Below are positions 1-7,759 of a DNA stretch of 64,000 nucleotides, piece by piece. The notes beneath the pieces were generated by a model. It was not told where the DNA came from, ran no database searches, and worked only from the letters and a program-made list of their open reading frames with translations. Made by a program: the position numbers and the translations under genes. Source of the stretch: Clostridium rectalis (GTDB lineage Bacteria; Bacillota; Clostridia; Clostridiales; Clostridiaceae); contig NZ_UYZZ01000012.1 of the NCBI RefSeq assembly GCF_900626095.1, positions 1 to 64,000 on the forward strand. The letters run 5' to 3'. The stretch's first letter is position 1. Each line of letters opens with the position of its first letter.

Positions 1-88
<88 letters not shown>

Positions 89-204
89 AAGTTTAATCTT
101 TTTTAGCTCATCGCTATTTTAACACTTTGTGTTAAGAATTAACTGGTTTCATTCTTCTCTGTTTAATTTTCAAAGATCAACCATCGCCCTTAAGCGACTT
201 CTTA
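89..204 (-). other. rRNA operon leader region
   Basis: Transcribed leader between the rrn promoter and 16S. On the minus strand it carries TGATCTTTGAAAATTAAAC, a sequence of the kind found in clostridial rrn leaders and likely part of the antitermination/processing region. Inverted repeats near 116-136 (TTAACACAAAGTGTTAA) may take part in RNase III processing. The role is inferred. Confidence 0.6.
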
Positions 205-233
205 ATGTTATCATTTTTTTCCTTGTTTGTCAA
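205..233 (-). promoter_or_regulatory. rrn promoter (-35 TTGACA, -10 TAACAT)
   Basis: On the minus strand TTGACA lies at 233-228 and TAACAT at 210-205, with an exact 17-base spacer. It is followed by the leader that runs into 16S. The perfect -35 box and optimal spacing fit a strong sigma-A rRNA promoter. Confidence 0.75.
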
Positions 234-642
234 CAACTTTTTTAACTTATTTTGTTGAAGTTTTGTTGTTGTTTGCCGCATCTCTTGGCGACAAGTGTTA
301 TTCTATCACAGCATTATATATATACTTTATGTATTAATACCTTTTATATAAATATATCTTCTTTTTTATATTATTTTCTCCTTTTTTCTCTCTTTTTTAC
401 ACAATGACACGCCAGAATAGGTTTACTATATCTAATTATTCCAATCAGCTTTATTACCCTAGATTCTGCAATACTTCCATAAATATTTTATAGAACCAAC
501 AAATCTATATTCTTAACAAATAAAACCCTATGTAATCCTGTGTAATATTAATATTTATTTTGATTTTTTATTTAATAGAGAAAATTGTTTATTTTTGTAG
601 AATTTTATATAAGATATTATTTAAAATAAGGAGGATATTTAA
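234..642. other. Intergenic region between rrn and DUF969 operon
   Basis: AT-rich spacer of about 400 bases between divergent transcription units. I see no convincing small ORF. The right end holds the strong ribosome binding site AAGGAGGATATTTA of the next gene. A weak promoter-like TTGTTT...TATAAG occurs near 585-615. Confidence 0.5.
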
Positions 643-1338
643 ATGATTAAATTAATAGGTGTACTTATAATTGTTATTGGTTTTATTTTAAAACTTGATA
701 CTATAGCAGTAGTTGTTATAGCTGGATTATCTACTGGACTAGTATCTGGTTTATCATTTAATGAAGTTGTAGAAATACTTGGGAAAGCCTTTGTGGAAAA
801 TAGATATATGTCTATATTTATAATTTCGCTACCATTAATAGGCTTACTTGAACGATATGGTTTAAAAGAAAGAGCTGCCTATTTAATTGGTAAAATTAAA
901 TCAGCTACAGTAGGTAAATTAACCTCCATGTATTTAGCCATTAGAGCTCTATCTGCAGCAGCAAATATTAGAATTGGTGGACATGTTCAATTCATTAGGC
1001 CACTAATTCTTCCTATGGCTAAAGGCGCTGCAGAAAATAAATATGGAAAATTAGATGAAGAAGATGAAGAACACATAAAAGGTTTAGAAGCTGCCGTGGA
1101 GAACTATGGTAACTTTTTTGCTCAAAATGTATTTCCCGGGGCAGGGGGAGTTTTGTTAATTGTTGGTTCTTTAAAAGAATTAAATTACAAAGTAGAAGCC
1201 TTAGATGTAGCTAAAGCATCCATACCCGTTGCAATTATTATAGTTATAATAGGTTCTATACAATTTTTCTATTATGATAAAAAGTTTAATCATAAGTATA
1301 AAAATGTTATAAAAGAAAAAAATTCTTTAAAATCTTAA
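643..1338 (+). CDS. DUF969 family membrane protein
   Basis: A 231-residue integral membrane protein with hydrophobic segments at about 2-37, 54-66, 158-176 and 190-208. It matches the DUF969 family as I recall it, including the segment NIRIGGHVQFIRPLI after the second membrane helix. Members are almost always encoded next to a DUF979 protein and pyroglutamyl peptidase, the arrangement seen here. The DUF969/DUF979 pair is thought to form a two-part permease. The substrate is not established, though pyroglutamate or pyroglutamyl peptides are a reasonable inference from the neighbour. The ATG has a strong AGGAGG site 7 bases upstream. The gap to the next gene is 15 bases, so they are co-transcribed. 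Confidence 0.85.
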   Translation: MIKLIGVLIIVIGFILKLDTIAVVVIAGLSTGLVSGLSFNEVVEILGKAFVENRYMSIFIISLPLIGLLERYGLKERAAYLIGKIKSATVGKLTSMYLAIRALSAAANIRIGGHVQFIRPLILPMAKGAAENKYGKLDEEDEEHIKGLEAAVENYGNFFAQNVFPGAGGVLLIVGSLKELNYKVEALDVAKASIPVAIIIVIIGSIQFFYYDKKFNHKYKNVIKEKNSLKS

Positions 1339-1353
1339 TGGTGGTGAATAGTA

Positions 1354-2310
1354 ATGTTAAAAGATAGTTTATTAGAAATTTTATATATACTGTGTGGACT
1401 AGTTTCCCTTTATTCGGCTTTCTGTACTTTTAAAGATAAAAATCATCAATCTAGAATCCCTACTACACTATTTTGGGCTATATTAGCATTTATTTTTATG
1501 TTTAGTAGAATAGGGCTTGTATGGGGTAATAAAGATATTTTTGTTAGCGATTTAACTATAGGATATTTAGTAATCATACTAGCACTTCTATCTGCCTTAA
1601 AAGTTGTGAAATTTCCTAAATTCAATGAGTCATCTGAGGAATTTAAAAATAAAATGTCTCAAGTCATAGGAAATAAAATATTTATTCCCGCAATTACTTT
1701 AGCATTATTTACAGTAGTTATTGCTCAAATATGGTCAAAACAAATAGGTACAATTGTGCCAATAGGTATTTCTTCTATTGTTTCCATAATTTTAGCTCTA
1801 TCAATTACCAAAGGTAGTTCAAAAGAAATGATGGATGATGGAAGAAGATTACTTGAAGTAGTGGGACCTGTAAACATTCTTCCCCAATTACTTGCAGCTC
1901 TAGGATCTGTTTTTACTGCTGCAGGAGTAGGAAATGTAATAGCCGGTGGAATAGAAAATGTTATTCCTAAAGAAAATATTCTGCTAGGTGTAATAGCTTA
2001 TTGTGTAGGCATGGCAGTATTTACAATAATTATGGGAAATGGTTTTGCAGCATTTTCTGTTATAACGGCAGGAATTGGAGTTCCCTTTGTAATAGCCCAA
2101 GGCGGAAACCCTGTAATTGTTGGCGCCCTTGGATTAACTGCTGGATATTGTGGAACACTACTTACTCCAATGGCTGCAAACTTCAATATAGTCCCTACTG
2201 CAATACTTGAAATAAAAGATAAAAAATATGGTGTTATAAAATATCAAGCACCTATAGCTATAGCTATGCTTGTTATTCATATATTACTTATGTACTTTTG
2301 GGCTTTTTAG
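1354..2310 (+). CDS. DUF979 family membrane protein
   Basis: A 318-residue polytopic membrane protein with about nine hydrophobic segments, recognised as DUF979, the constant partner of DUF969. The C-terminal half holds glycine-rich membrane-embedded loops (MGNGFAAFSVITAGIGVPF and GALGLTAGYCGTLLTPMAANFN) that look like the substrate path of a secondary transporter. Placed between DUF969 and pcp with short gaps (15 and 29 bases), it likely supplies the second half of a permease for pyroglutamate-containing compounds. The family is assigned with confidence. The substrate is inferred only from context. Confidence 0.85.
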   Translation: MLKDSLLEILYILCGLVSLYSAFCTFKDKNHQSRIPTTLFWAILAFIFMFSRIGLVWGNKDIFVSDLTIGYLVIILALLSALKVVKFPKFNESSEEFKNKMSQVIGNKIFIPAITLALFTVVIAQIWSKQIGTIVPIGISSIVSIILALSITKGSSKEMMDDGRRLLEVVGPVNILPQLLAALGSVFTAAGVGNVIAGGIENVIPKENILLGVIAYCVGMAVFTIIMGNGFAAFSVITAGIGVPFVIAQGGNPVIVGALGLTAGYCGTLLTPMAANFNIVPTAILEIKDKKYGVIKYQAPIAIAMLVIHILLMYFWAF

Positions 2311-2339
2311 CCTTATTTTAAAAGGAGAGTGACTTTAAA

Positions 2340-2957
2340 ATGAAAATATTAGTAACAGGTTTTGATCCCTTCGGAGGTGAAAAAGTTAATCCAGCCTTTG
2401 AAGTAATAAAAAAACTAGAAAACACTATTGGTTCTATAGAAATAATAAAACTTGAAGTTCCAACTGCCTTCAATGCTTCTATAGAAAAAGCATGTGAGAA
2501 AATTAAAGAAATAAATCCAGATGCAGTTATATGTATAGGACAAGCTGGTGGAAGATCTGATATTACGGTAGAAAGAGTAGCTATAAATATTAATGATGCA
2601 CGAATTGCTGACAATTTAAAACAACAACCTATAGATACTTTAATAGATGAAGAAGGAAAAAATGCATACTTTGCTACAATTCCAATTAAAGCTATTGTTA
2701 ATGAAATAAGAAAAGAAGGAATCCCAGCATCAGTATCAAATACTGCTGGAACTTACGTATGCAATCATTTAATGTATGGAGTTTTAAACTATATTCATAA
2801 AAATAGTTTAAATACCAAAGCAGGTTTTATACATATTCCTTATCTTACACAACAAGTAATAGATAAAGCTAACACTCCTTCCATGTCCTTAGAAAATATG
2901 GTAGTAGCGATTAAAACTGCACTTAAAACTATTGGTAAAAAAGAAAATACCAAGTAG
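2340..2957 (+). CDS. pcp: Pyroglutamyl-peptidase I
   Basis: A cytoplasmic cysteine peptidase (family C15) that removes N-terminal pyroglutamate from peptides. It is 205 residues long, close to the usual 200-215. The N-terminal KILVTGFDPFGGEKVNPA motif is diagnostic. The catalytic triad is visible as Glu78 (TVERVAIN), Cys141 (NTAGTYVCNHLMYG) and His165 (GFIHIPYLTQQ). It is the last gene of the DUF969-DUF979-pcp operon, with AAGGAGAG as ribosome binding site and a terminator hairpin about 85 bases downstream. This suggests import of pyroglutamyl peptides followed by cleavage, which is an inference from gene order. Confidence 0.96.
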   Translation: MKILVTGFDPFGGEKVNPAFEVIKKLENTIGSIEIIKLEVPTAFNASIEKACEKIKEINPDAVICIGQAGGRSDITVERVAININDARIADNLKQQPIDTLIDEEGKNAYFATIPIKAIVNEIRKEGIPASVSNTAGTYVCNHLMYGVLNYIHKNSLNTKAGFIHIPYLTQQVIDKANTPSMSLENMVVAIKTALKTIGKKENTK

Positions 2958-3040
2958 GATAAATGATTTTAAAATTAATACCATTTATTAACAAACTAGT
3001 TTTCTATAATAAAAATAAAAAATGATTTATATAAATAATT

Positions 3041-3070
3041 CCACATACAAATTTTAGTATGTGGATTTTC
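3041..3070 (+). terminator. Terminator after pcp operon
   Basis: CCACATAC (3041-3048) pairs with GTATGTGG (3057-3064), followed by ATTTTCC. The position 85 bases after the pcp stop fits a Rho-independent terminator, though the U-tract is short. Confidence 0.65.
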
Positions 3071-3154
3071 CTTATGTATTAACTTTATACTATTTAAAAC
3101 TTTTCTGCTTTAATTGATAAATTTCAACTTTTTTATATATTTTTTTAAATAGTA

Positions 3155-3183
3155 TTGACTTGCTTAAAATATGGTAATATAAT
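3155..3183 (+). promoter_or_regulatory. tRNA-Leu promoter
   Basis: TTGACT at 3155-3160 and a perfect TATAAT at 3178-3183 are separated by exactly 17 bases and lie 34 bases before the tRNA 5' end. A small palindrome, TTTGTCCATTGGACAAA (3188-3204), falls in the short leader and may be a processing hairpin. Confidence 0.8.
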
Positions 3184-3216
3184 AATATTTGTCCATTGGA
3201 CAAAGTTACCTAATAT

Positions 3217-3305
3217 GCCGAAGTGGCGGAACTGGCAGACGCACAGGACTTAAAATCCTGCGGTGCTAAAACACCGTACCGGTTCGATTCCGGTCTTCGG
3301 CACCA
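3217..3305 (+). tRNA. tRNA-Leu (anticodon UAA)
   Basis: The acceptor stem GCCGAAG pairs with CTTCGGC, followed by ACCA, so CCA is genome-encoded. The anticodon stem CAGGA/TCCTG encloses loop CTTAAAA, giving anticodon TAA. The long variable arm (CGGTGCTAAAACACCG) marks a class II leucine tRNA. The T-loop GGTTCGATTCC is canonical. The gene stands alone between its own promoter and terminator. Confidence 0.97.
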
Positions 3306-3307
3306 AA

Positions 3308-3334
3308 AGAGAAGTTTTAAACTTCTCTTTTTTT
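3308..3334 (+). terminator. Terminator of tRNA-Leu
   Basis: AGAGAAGTTT and AAACTTCTCT form a near-perfect hairpin directly after the tRNA CCA, followed by a run of T. The tract overlaps the end of the convergent hypothetical gene in its repaired frame. Confidence 0.85.
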
Positions 3335-3778
3335 ATTTTAATCCAAATTCTTTTCTTAAATACTCCGTAGCTTCTTTATCAATACTTGTTTTATTAAACT
3401 TTTCAGAATTTCCATGTAGTTGTGCAAAAAATCCATCCTCTTTTCTAATACTCCTATTTCTTCTAATTTATAAGTAACATCCTCTTTAAATACAGTATCC
3501 CATTCCTTTTTCGAAAAAACATTGTGGAACTTTTCATATTCTTCATATTTCAAATCTTCGCAGTACTCTCCATCATAAAATACAACTATTTGGTTATTTG
3601 ATATTATAATATCCTCTACTTTAGAATATATAGGTTTTTTTATATTATTAGAAATAATAAGTATAAATAGTTTTTCTTTAACTGATATTAATTTTAAAAA
3701 TTGCACCTTCCCTAGTCCCATATCATTTCTTACCCATTTTTTGTTTATTAATCCAATTAGTCTTTCAGAATAATTCAT
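3333..3778 (-). pseudogene. Conserved-looking hypothetical protein, frameshifted near its C-terminus
   Basis: The open frame from ATG 3778 (good site AAGGGAGTG) ends at 3356 after 140 residues. Its last 25 residues look unnatural. One extra A in the GAAAAGAGG stretch near 3440 would switch into another frame reading EDGFFAQLHGNSEKF and ending KEFGLK at 3333, giving a coherent acidic protein of about 148 residues. I therefore read it as a real gene with a one-base deletion, or a sequencing error. No motif or function is recognised. The body is rich in I, K and E with no signal peptide or membrane segment, so it is probably cytoplasmic. It is convergent with tRNA-Leu. Confidence 0.6.
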
Positions 3779-4012
3779 ATCTACACTCCCTTATTAAAAA
3801 GCTTATTAATACTTATTTGTATTATTCCAATTGCCATGCTTTTATATACTTTTTTAAAGACTAAAATATTTTAGTATAAACTGTTTATAATAATAGCAAA
3901 ATATTAATATACAAAAGTATTATATAATGTACAAACTCAAATTCTATGTTTCTTTTTATTTAATAACATAGTATAATTAAGTTGTAAACTTTTCCAAAAG
4001 GGAGGAAAATTT

Positions 4013-4405
4013 ATGCGAAAAACAATTATTTTCAAGAAATTAACTCCTTATGGTTTACCAGACGATTATAAAATATATCTAGATTCATTTTTATGTAATT
4101 GCATTAGAAATAGTGATTGCAGATTATCTAATCTTATATCCAACTATACTAAAAATTATAATCCAGTAAGTAGACCATATAATATCTCTGACATGTATAT
4201 GGATTGCTCAGATGAATGCTACAATTACTCTTCAGAACCAGATATTATAAAAATCACATTTTCATCAGATTCTCCAGAAGTAATTCAAGCTTTATTAAAT
4301 GGAATTAGAGGAAAAGTTTTTCAAGTACACGATACAAGGTTAGAAATTTTAGATGTAGTAGATGCTCAAAATGAATACGTTGAAGAGTTATACAGTTTTT
4401 CTTAA
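4013..4405 (+). CDS. Hypothetical protein, 130 aa
   Basis: Not recognised. A soluble protein of 130 residues with an excellent ribosome binding site (GGGAGGAAAATTT) before the ATG. It has six cysteines, five of them between residues 28 and 69 (CNC, DC, DC, EC), and a tyrosine/asparagine-rich middle. Its C-terminal part (SDSPEVIQALLNGIRGKVF) looks like a compact helix-containing domain. Clustered cysteines could bind metal, but no known zinc motif is clear. It is monocistronic, flanked by non-coding DNA on both sides. Coding status is supported by the RBS and codon use. Confidence 0.7.
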   Translation: MRKTIIFKKLTPYGLPDDYKIYLDSFLCNCIRNSDCRLSNLISNYTKNYNPVSRPYNISDMYMDCSDECYNYSSEPDIIKITFSSDSPEVIQALLNGIRGKVFQVHDTRLEILDVVDAQNEYVEELYSFS

Positions 4406-4429
4406 AGAATTTAACTAATAATAAGTAAT

Positions 4430-4513
4430 GGGTGAAGAATAAGGGACTGTTTCAAAAGAACTATATTTCTTTTATGAAGCTATACTCCCTCCTCTTCACT
4501 CCTTAACTTTTTT
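4430..4513. repeat. Nested imperfect inverted repeat (MITE-like or large terminator)
   Basis: GTGAAGAATAAGGGA (4432-4446) is nearly complementary to TCCCTCCTCTTCAC (4485-4499), and inside it AAAAGAA/TTCTTTT form a second stem. The structure starts 25 bases after the hypothetical gene's stop and ends before CTTTTTT, so it could act as a terminator. Its size and the GGGACTGTTTCAAAA segment also resemble decayed insertion-element ends. Confidence 0.5.
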
Positions 4514-4946
4514 GTAATTATTATTTTTCACAACTGAATGTATTTCACCTAAATAGCTTTTTTTAATATTAATTACTTGTTTATAGAAAAATAAAACTTA
4601 CTTTTTCTTAAACTTAATAAATTTCCCCTCTTCTACTTAAAATCATTTCAATACATAATCAATAACTATTAAAAAACCCTTAATATATTATTTTAAATAC
4701 CTATAAATTTAATTAAAAAATCTTATAGATAATCTATTAATATAATTTCTCTCTTTATGATTTTTACAAAAGATTTATTTTAATTACATAATGATTTTAT
4801 AGATAAGTTTGTTTTTATTTTATTTAAAATTCTATATTGAAATGTTTTTTCCAAAAATAGTAACTGTATTTTTTAAAAAAATTGTTGTAATATTTATATT
4901 AAATAATAAATACTCTTTAATTAAAATTTTGAAAGGACGTGCCCAA
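4514..4946. other. AT-rich intergenic region before iadA
   Basis: About 430 bases of very AT-rich DNA. An open frame continues upstream of the iadA ATG (from 4809) but encodes a compositionally odd F/I/K-rich extension without a ribosome binding site, so I treat it as non-coding. It presumably contains the iadA promoter. No clear box stands out. Confidence 0.5.
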
Positions 4947-6122
4947 ATGCTAACCTTGATAAAAGGTGGACAAGTATATTCTCCAGAGTATATTGGCAAA
5001 AAAGATATTTTAATATGTGGAGATAAAATAGAACGTATAGATGATTTAATTAACATACATACTAATAGTTTATCTATTAAAACCATAAATGCTGATGATT
5101 GTTTGATATTCCCTGGATTTATAGATTCTCATGTTCATATTATAGGTGGTGGTGGAGAAGGAGGTTTTAAAACAAGAACCCCTGAAATCCAACTATCAAA
5201 CTTAACTCTATCTGGAATAACAACTGTAATAGGATGCTTAGGTACAGATAGTTTATCAAGAAATATAAAGTCTTTATTTGCTAAATCTAAAGCATTAGAA
5301 GAGGAAGGAATTTCCAGTTATATGTATACTGGATCTTACAAAATACCTGTAGTTCCACTTTTAAACAATATAGAAGAGGATATTATGCTTATAGATAAAA
5401 TTATAGGTGTAGGTGAAGTTGCATTATCAGACCATCGTTCAAGTCAGCCCTCCTTTAAAGAGTTTAAAAATTTAGTTGCCCAAGCTAGAATAGCAGGTAT
5501 GTTAGCTTCAAAAGCAGGTATAGTAAACATTCATATAGGTGATAGCAAAACTGGTATAAATTATCTACAAAAGCTTTACGAAGAAACCGATATACCAATA
5601 ACTCAAGTTATTCCTACTCATGTAAATAGGAGTAAAAATTTATTTAAAGAATGTATAAAGTATTGCAAAAATGGAGGATATATTGATCTTACCACAAGTA
5701 CTACAAAAAAGTTTTTGCAAGAAGGGGAAATTAAATGTAGTAGTGGACTTAAAATGGCACTTTTAAATAATGTGCCCATAGAAAATATATCTTTTTCCTC
5801 AGATGCTCAAGGAAGTCTACCTTATTTTGATGATGATGGTAAATTTTTAGGACTTAAAATTGGAAAATGCAGTTCACTTTACAAAGAAGTTAGAGATGCA
5901 ATACTCTATGAAAACATTAATATAGAAGATGCTATTAAAGTTATAACCTGTAATCCAGCCAAACATTTAAAACTTAATTATAAAGGTTTTTTAAATGAAG
6001 GTTACGATGCAGATATAGTCATGGTTAATAAAAAAGATTTACTTATTAAAAATGTAATAGCTAAAGGAAAACTTATGGTTAAAAATTATGAAGCCTTAGC
6101 TAAAGGATTATTTGAAGATTAA
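4947..6122 (+). CDS. iadA: Beta-aspartyl dipeptidase (isoaspartyl dipeptidase)
   Basis: An amidohydrolase-superfamily metalloenzyme that cleaves beta-aspartyl dipeptides formed from damaged (isoaspartyl) proteins. The chosen ATG at 4947 follows GAAAGGACG and gives 391 residues, the normal IadA length. The longer open frame adds 46 unlikely residues. The metal-binding HxH is in FIDSHVHIIGGGGEGG. Further ligands are expected in NIHIGD and IPTHVNR, and the catalytic Asp in SSDAQGSLP. The C-terminal strand GYDADIVMVNKKDLLIKNVIAKGK is typical of the composite beta domain. The gene is monocistronic with a strong terminator. Confidence 0.93.
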   Translation: MLTLIKGGQVYSPEYIGKKDILICGDKIERIDDLINIHTNSLSIKTINADDCLIFPGFIDSHVHIIGGGGEGGFKTRTPEIQLSNLTLSGITTVIGCLGTDSLSRNIKSLFAKSKALEEEGISSYMYTGSYKIPVVPLLNNIEEDIMLIDKIIGVGEVALSDHRSSQPSFKEFKNLVAQARIAGMLASKAGIVNIHIGDSKTGINYLQKLYEETDIPITQVIPTHVNRSKNLFKECIKYCKNGGYIDLTTSTTKKFLQEGEIKCSSGLKMALLNNVPIENISFSSDAQGSLPYFDDDGKFLGLKIGKCSSLYKEVRDAILYENINIEDAIKVITCNPAKHLKLNYKGFLNEGYDADIVMVNKKDLLIKNVIAKGKLMVKNYEALAKGLFED

Positions 6123-6130
6123 TATAAAAG

Positions 6131-6160
6131 AGCTGCTAATAAATTATATATTAGCAGCTT
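6131..6160. terminator. Terminator between iadA and DUF2809 gene
   Basis: AGCTGCTAATA and TATTAGCAGCT form a long stem just after the iadA stop. It lies between convergent genes and can serve both, though the T-tract on the plus side is poor (TTAAAC). Confidence 0.7.
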
Positions 6161-6165
6161 AAACA

Positions 6166-6573
6166 TTAAAAAACATATTTCTTTTTTTGAAAATTAAATA
6201 TTATATATTCAAAAATTATCCCCACTCCAATTCCAAGGGTATAAGCAACCAAATCATTCCACGTGAAAACATTTCCTAATATTAATGCTCCTAAAGTTGT
6301 CAATCTTATATTATCTATCCACGGGGCATGATATAGCTGAGTTATTTCAATAATATAGCAAAATAATAATGAAACTTTTGCAACCTTTTTCAACTCCATA
6401 TTTTTAAAAATAAATCCACAGATTATAAAAATCATTAATGCCCAGAGTGCATCCCCTAAATATATATTTAAAAACTCTGGAATAATATATTTAAACTTTC
6501 TGCTACCCAAACCTAAAAACATTACCATAATAGCACAAAATCCATAGAGTAACCTATTACGTATATACTTCAT
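6166..6573 (-). CDS. DUF2809 family membrane protein
   Basis: A 135-residue protein with four hydrophobic segments. It shows the features I associate with DUF2809: an early GLGSRKF, the segment YLGDALWALMIFIICGF, the central EITQLYHAPWIDNIRLTTLGALILG block and a final membrane helix after WNDLVAYTLGI. The function of the family is not known. It is a single gene, convergent with iadA. The ribosome binding site is weak (TGGGGTTTTAAAT). Confidence 0.8.
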   Translation of the reverse strand: MKYIRNRLLYGFCAIMVMFLGLGSRKFKYIIPEFLNIYLGDALWALMIFIICGFIFKNMELKKVAKVSLLFCYIIEITQLYHAPWIDNIRLTTLGALILGNVFTWNDLVAYTLGIGVGIIFEYIIFNFQKKKYVF

Positions 6574-6600
6574 ATTTAAAACCCCATTTTTGATTTTTTT

Positions 6601-6751
6601 CTTACAATTTAACTTACTACATATTTATAAATATTTGTATACCTTATTTGAATTTTACTTCTTATAATTTAAGTTACTATATATTTATAAATTTTCACAA
6701 AACAATTTTAATTTTATTTCTTATAATTCAATTTATTATTTATATTTAATT
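6601..6751. repeat. Three imperfect direct repeats, period about 60 bp
   Basis: Units starting at 6601 (CTTACAATTTAACTTACTAC), 6661 (CTTATAATTTAAGTTACTAT) and 6720 (CTTATAATTCAATTTATTAT) share a roughly 32-base core that continues ATATTTATAAAT. The second halves of the units are less conserved. The repeats fill the spacer upstream of the DUF2809 gene. Confidence 0.65.
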
Positions 6752-6838
6752 CAGTAAAATAAATATTTATATTATATAATAAAATTAAAGGATTTCCCTT
6801 AAAGGAAACCCTAATAATAAGTTAACTTTTTCAAGTTA

Positions 6839-7654
6839 TCATTTAAGTACTCCAAATAAAGCCAAAATTAGTATTATAGCTCCTATAAAAATTCTATATA
6901 TAGCAAATATTCTCATAGGCTTTTTTTGAAGAAATTTTATAAACTTTTCAATAACTACAAGTGAAACAATAAAAGCCACTACAAATCCAACTATTAAAGC
7001 TATAGCCTCAACTGTACTCATAGTGATACCGTGTTTTATTAATTTAAGCCCTGAAGCCCCAAACATCATTGGTATAGCTAAAAAAAATGAAAATTCTGCA
7101 GCTACTACTGTAGATAAACCAGCAATCCAACCACCCATTATAGTTGAAGCTGATCTAGACATTCCTGGCCATAATGCAAGACACTGAAACACTCCTACTA
7201 CAAAAGACTGTCTCATATTCATATTATCTACTTCTCTAGTCTTTCCTCTTTTTCTTCTGAATTTGTTTTCAATGGCTATCATCAGTATACCACCTACAAC
7301 TAATGCCGCTGCCACTGTAATAGGGTTCATAAGTTTAGCATCTATTATATCATCAAATAAAAATCCTAGTATTACAGCAGGTATTGCTGCTACTACTATA
7401 TTTATCCAAAATTTTAATCCTCTTCTATCCGGTGCAAAAATATCTTTTACACTGTTTATAAGCCTGTCCCAATATAAAACTATAACCGCAAGTATTGCTC
7501 CTAGCTGAATTACTATTTCAAATAAATTAGCAAAAGAACCTTTAAAATCTATTAAATGTCCTACCAATATCATATGGCCCGTAGAGGACACTGGAATAAA
7601 TTCAGTTAGACCTTCTATTATAGCAATAATAATAGCCTTAAATATAAGTAACAT
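6839..7654 (-). CDS. uppP: Undecaprenyl-diphosphatase
   Basis: BacA/UppP-type integral membrane phosphatase that recycles undecaprenyl pyrophosphate to the monophosphate carrier used for peptidoglycan and other envelope polymers. The signatures are GLTEFIPVSSTGHMILVG near the N-terminus and PGMSRSASTIMGGWIAGLS in the middle, both catalytic regions. About eight membrane segments are visible. I place the start at the internal ATG 7654 (MLLIFKA), because the upstream ATG at 7675 overlaps the GGAGAGTGAG ribosome binding region. That gives 271 residues, the usual size. The gene appears monocistronic. Confidence 0.95.
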   Translation of the reverse strand: MLLIFKAIIIAIIEGLTEFIPVSSTGHMILVGHLIDFKGSFANLFEIVIQLGAILAVIVLYWDRLINSVKDIFAPDRRGLKFWINIVVAAIPAVILGFLFDDIIDAKLMNPITVAAALVVGGILMIAIENKFRRKRGKTREVDNMNMRQSFVVGVFQCLALWPGMSRSASTIMGGWIAGLSTVVAAEFSFFLAIPMMFGASGLKLIKHGITMSTVEAIALIVGFVVAFIVSLVVIEKFIKFLQKKPMRIFAIYRIFIGAIILILALFGVLK

Positions 7655-7759
7655 TAAATCACGCTCACTCTCCATTTAATTTGTAACATCCCTAATTCTA
7701 AATAAACCATGTTTAATTATACTATTTTTTTACCATTTAACCAATAGTAAATTTATATA

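Noticed and set aside
3223-3477. 84-residue open frame beginning MAELADAQDLKSCG
   Set aside because: It runs through the tRNA-Leu gene and its terminator. This start is a well-known spurious translation of leucine tRNA genes.
4809-4946. N-terminal extension of the iadA product
   Set aside because: The extension has no ribosome binding site, is compositionally biased, and is absent from normal-length IadA. The internal ATG at 4947 has a proper site.
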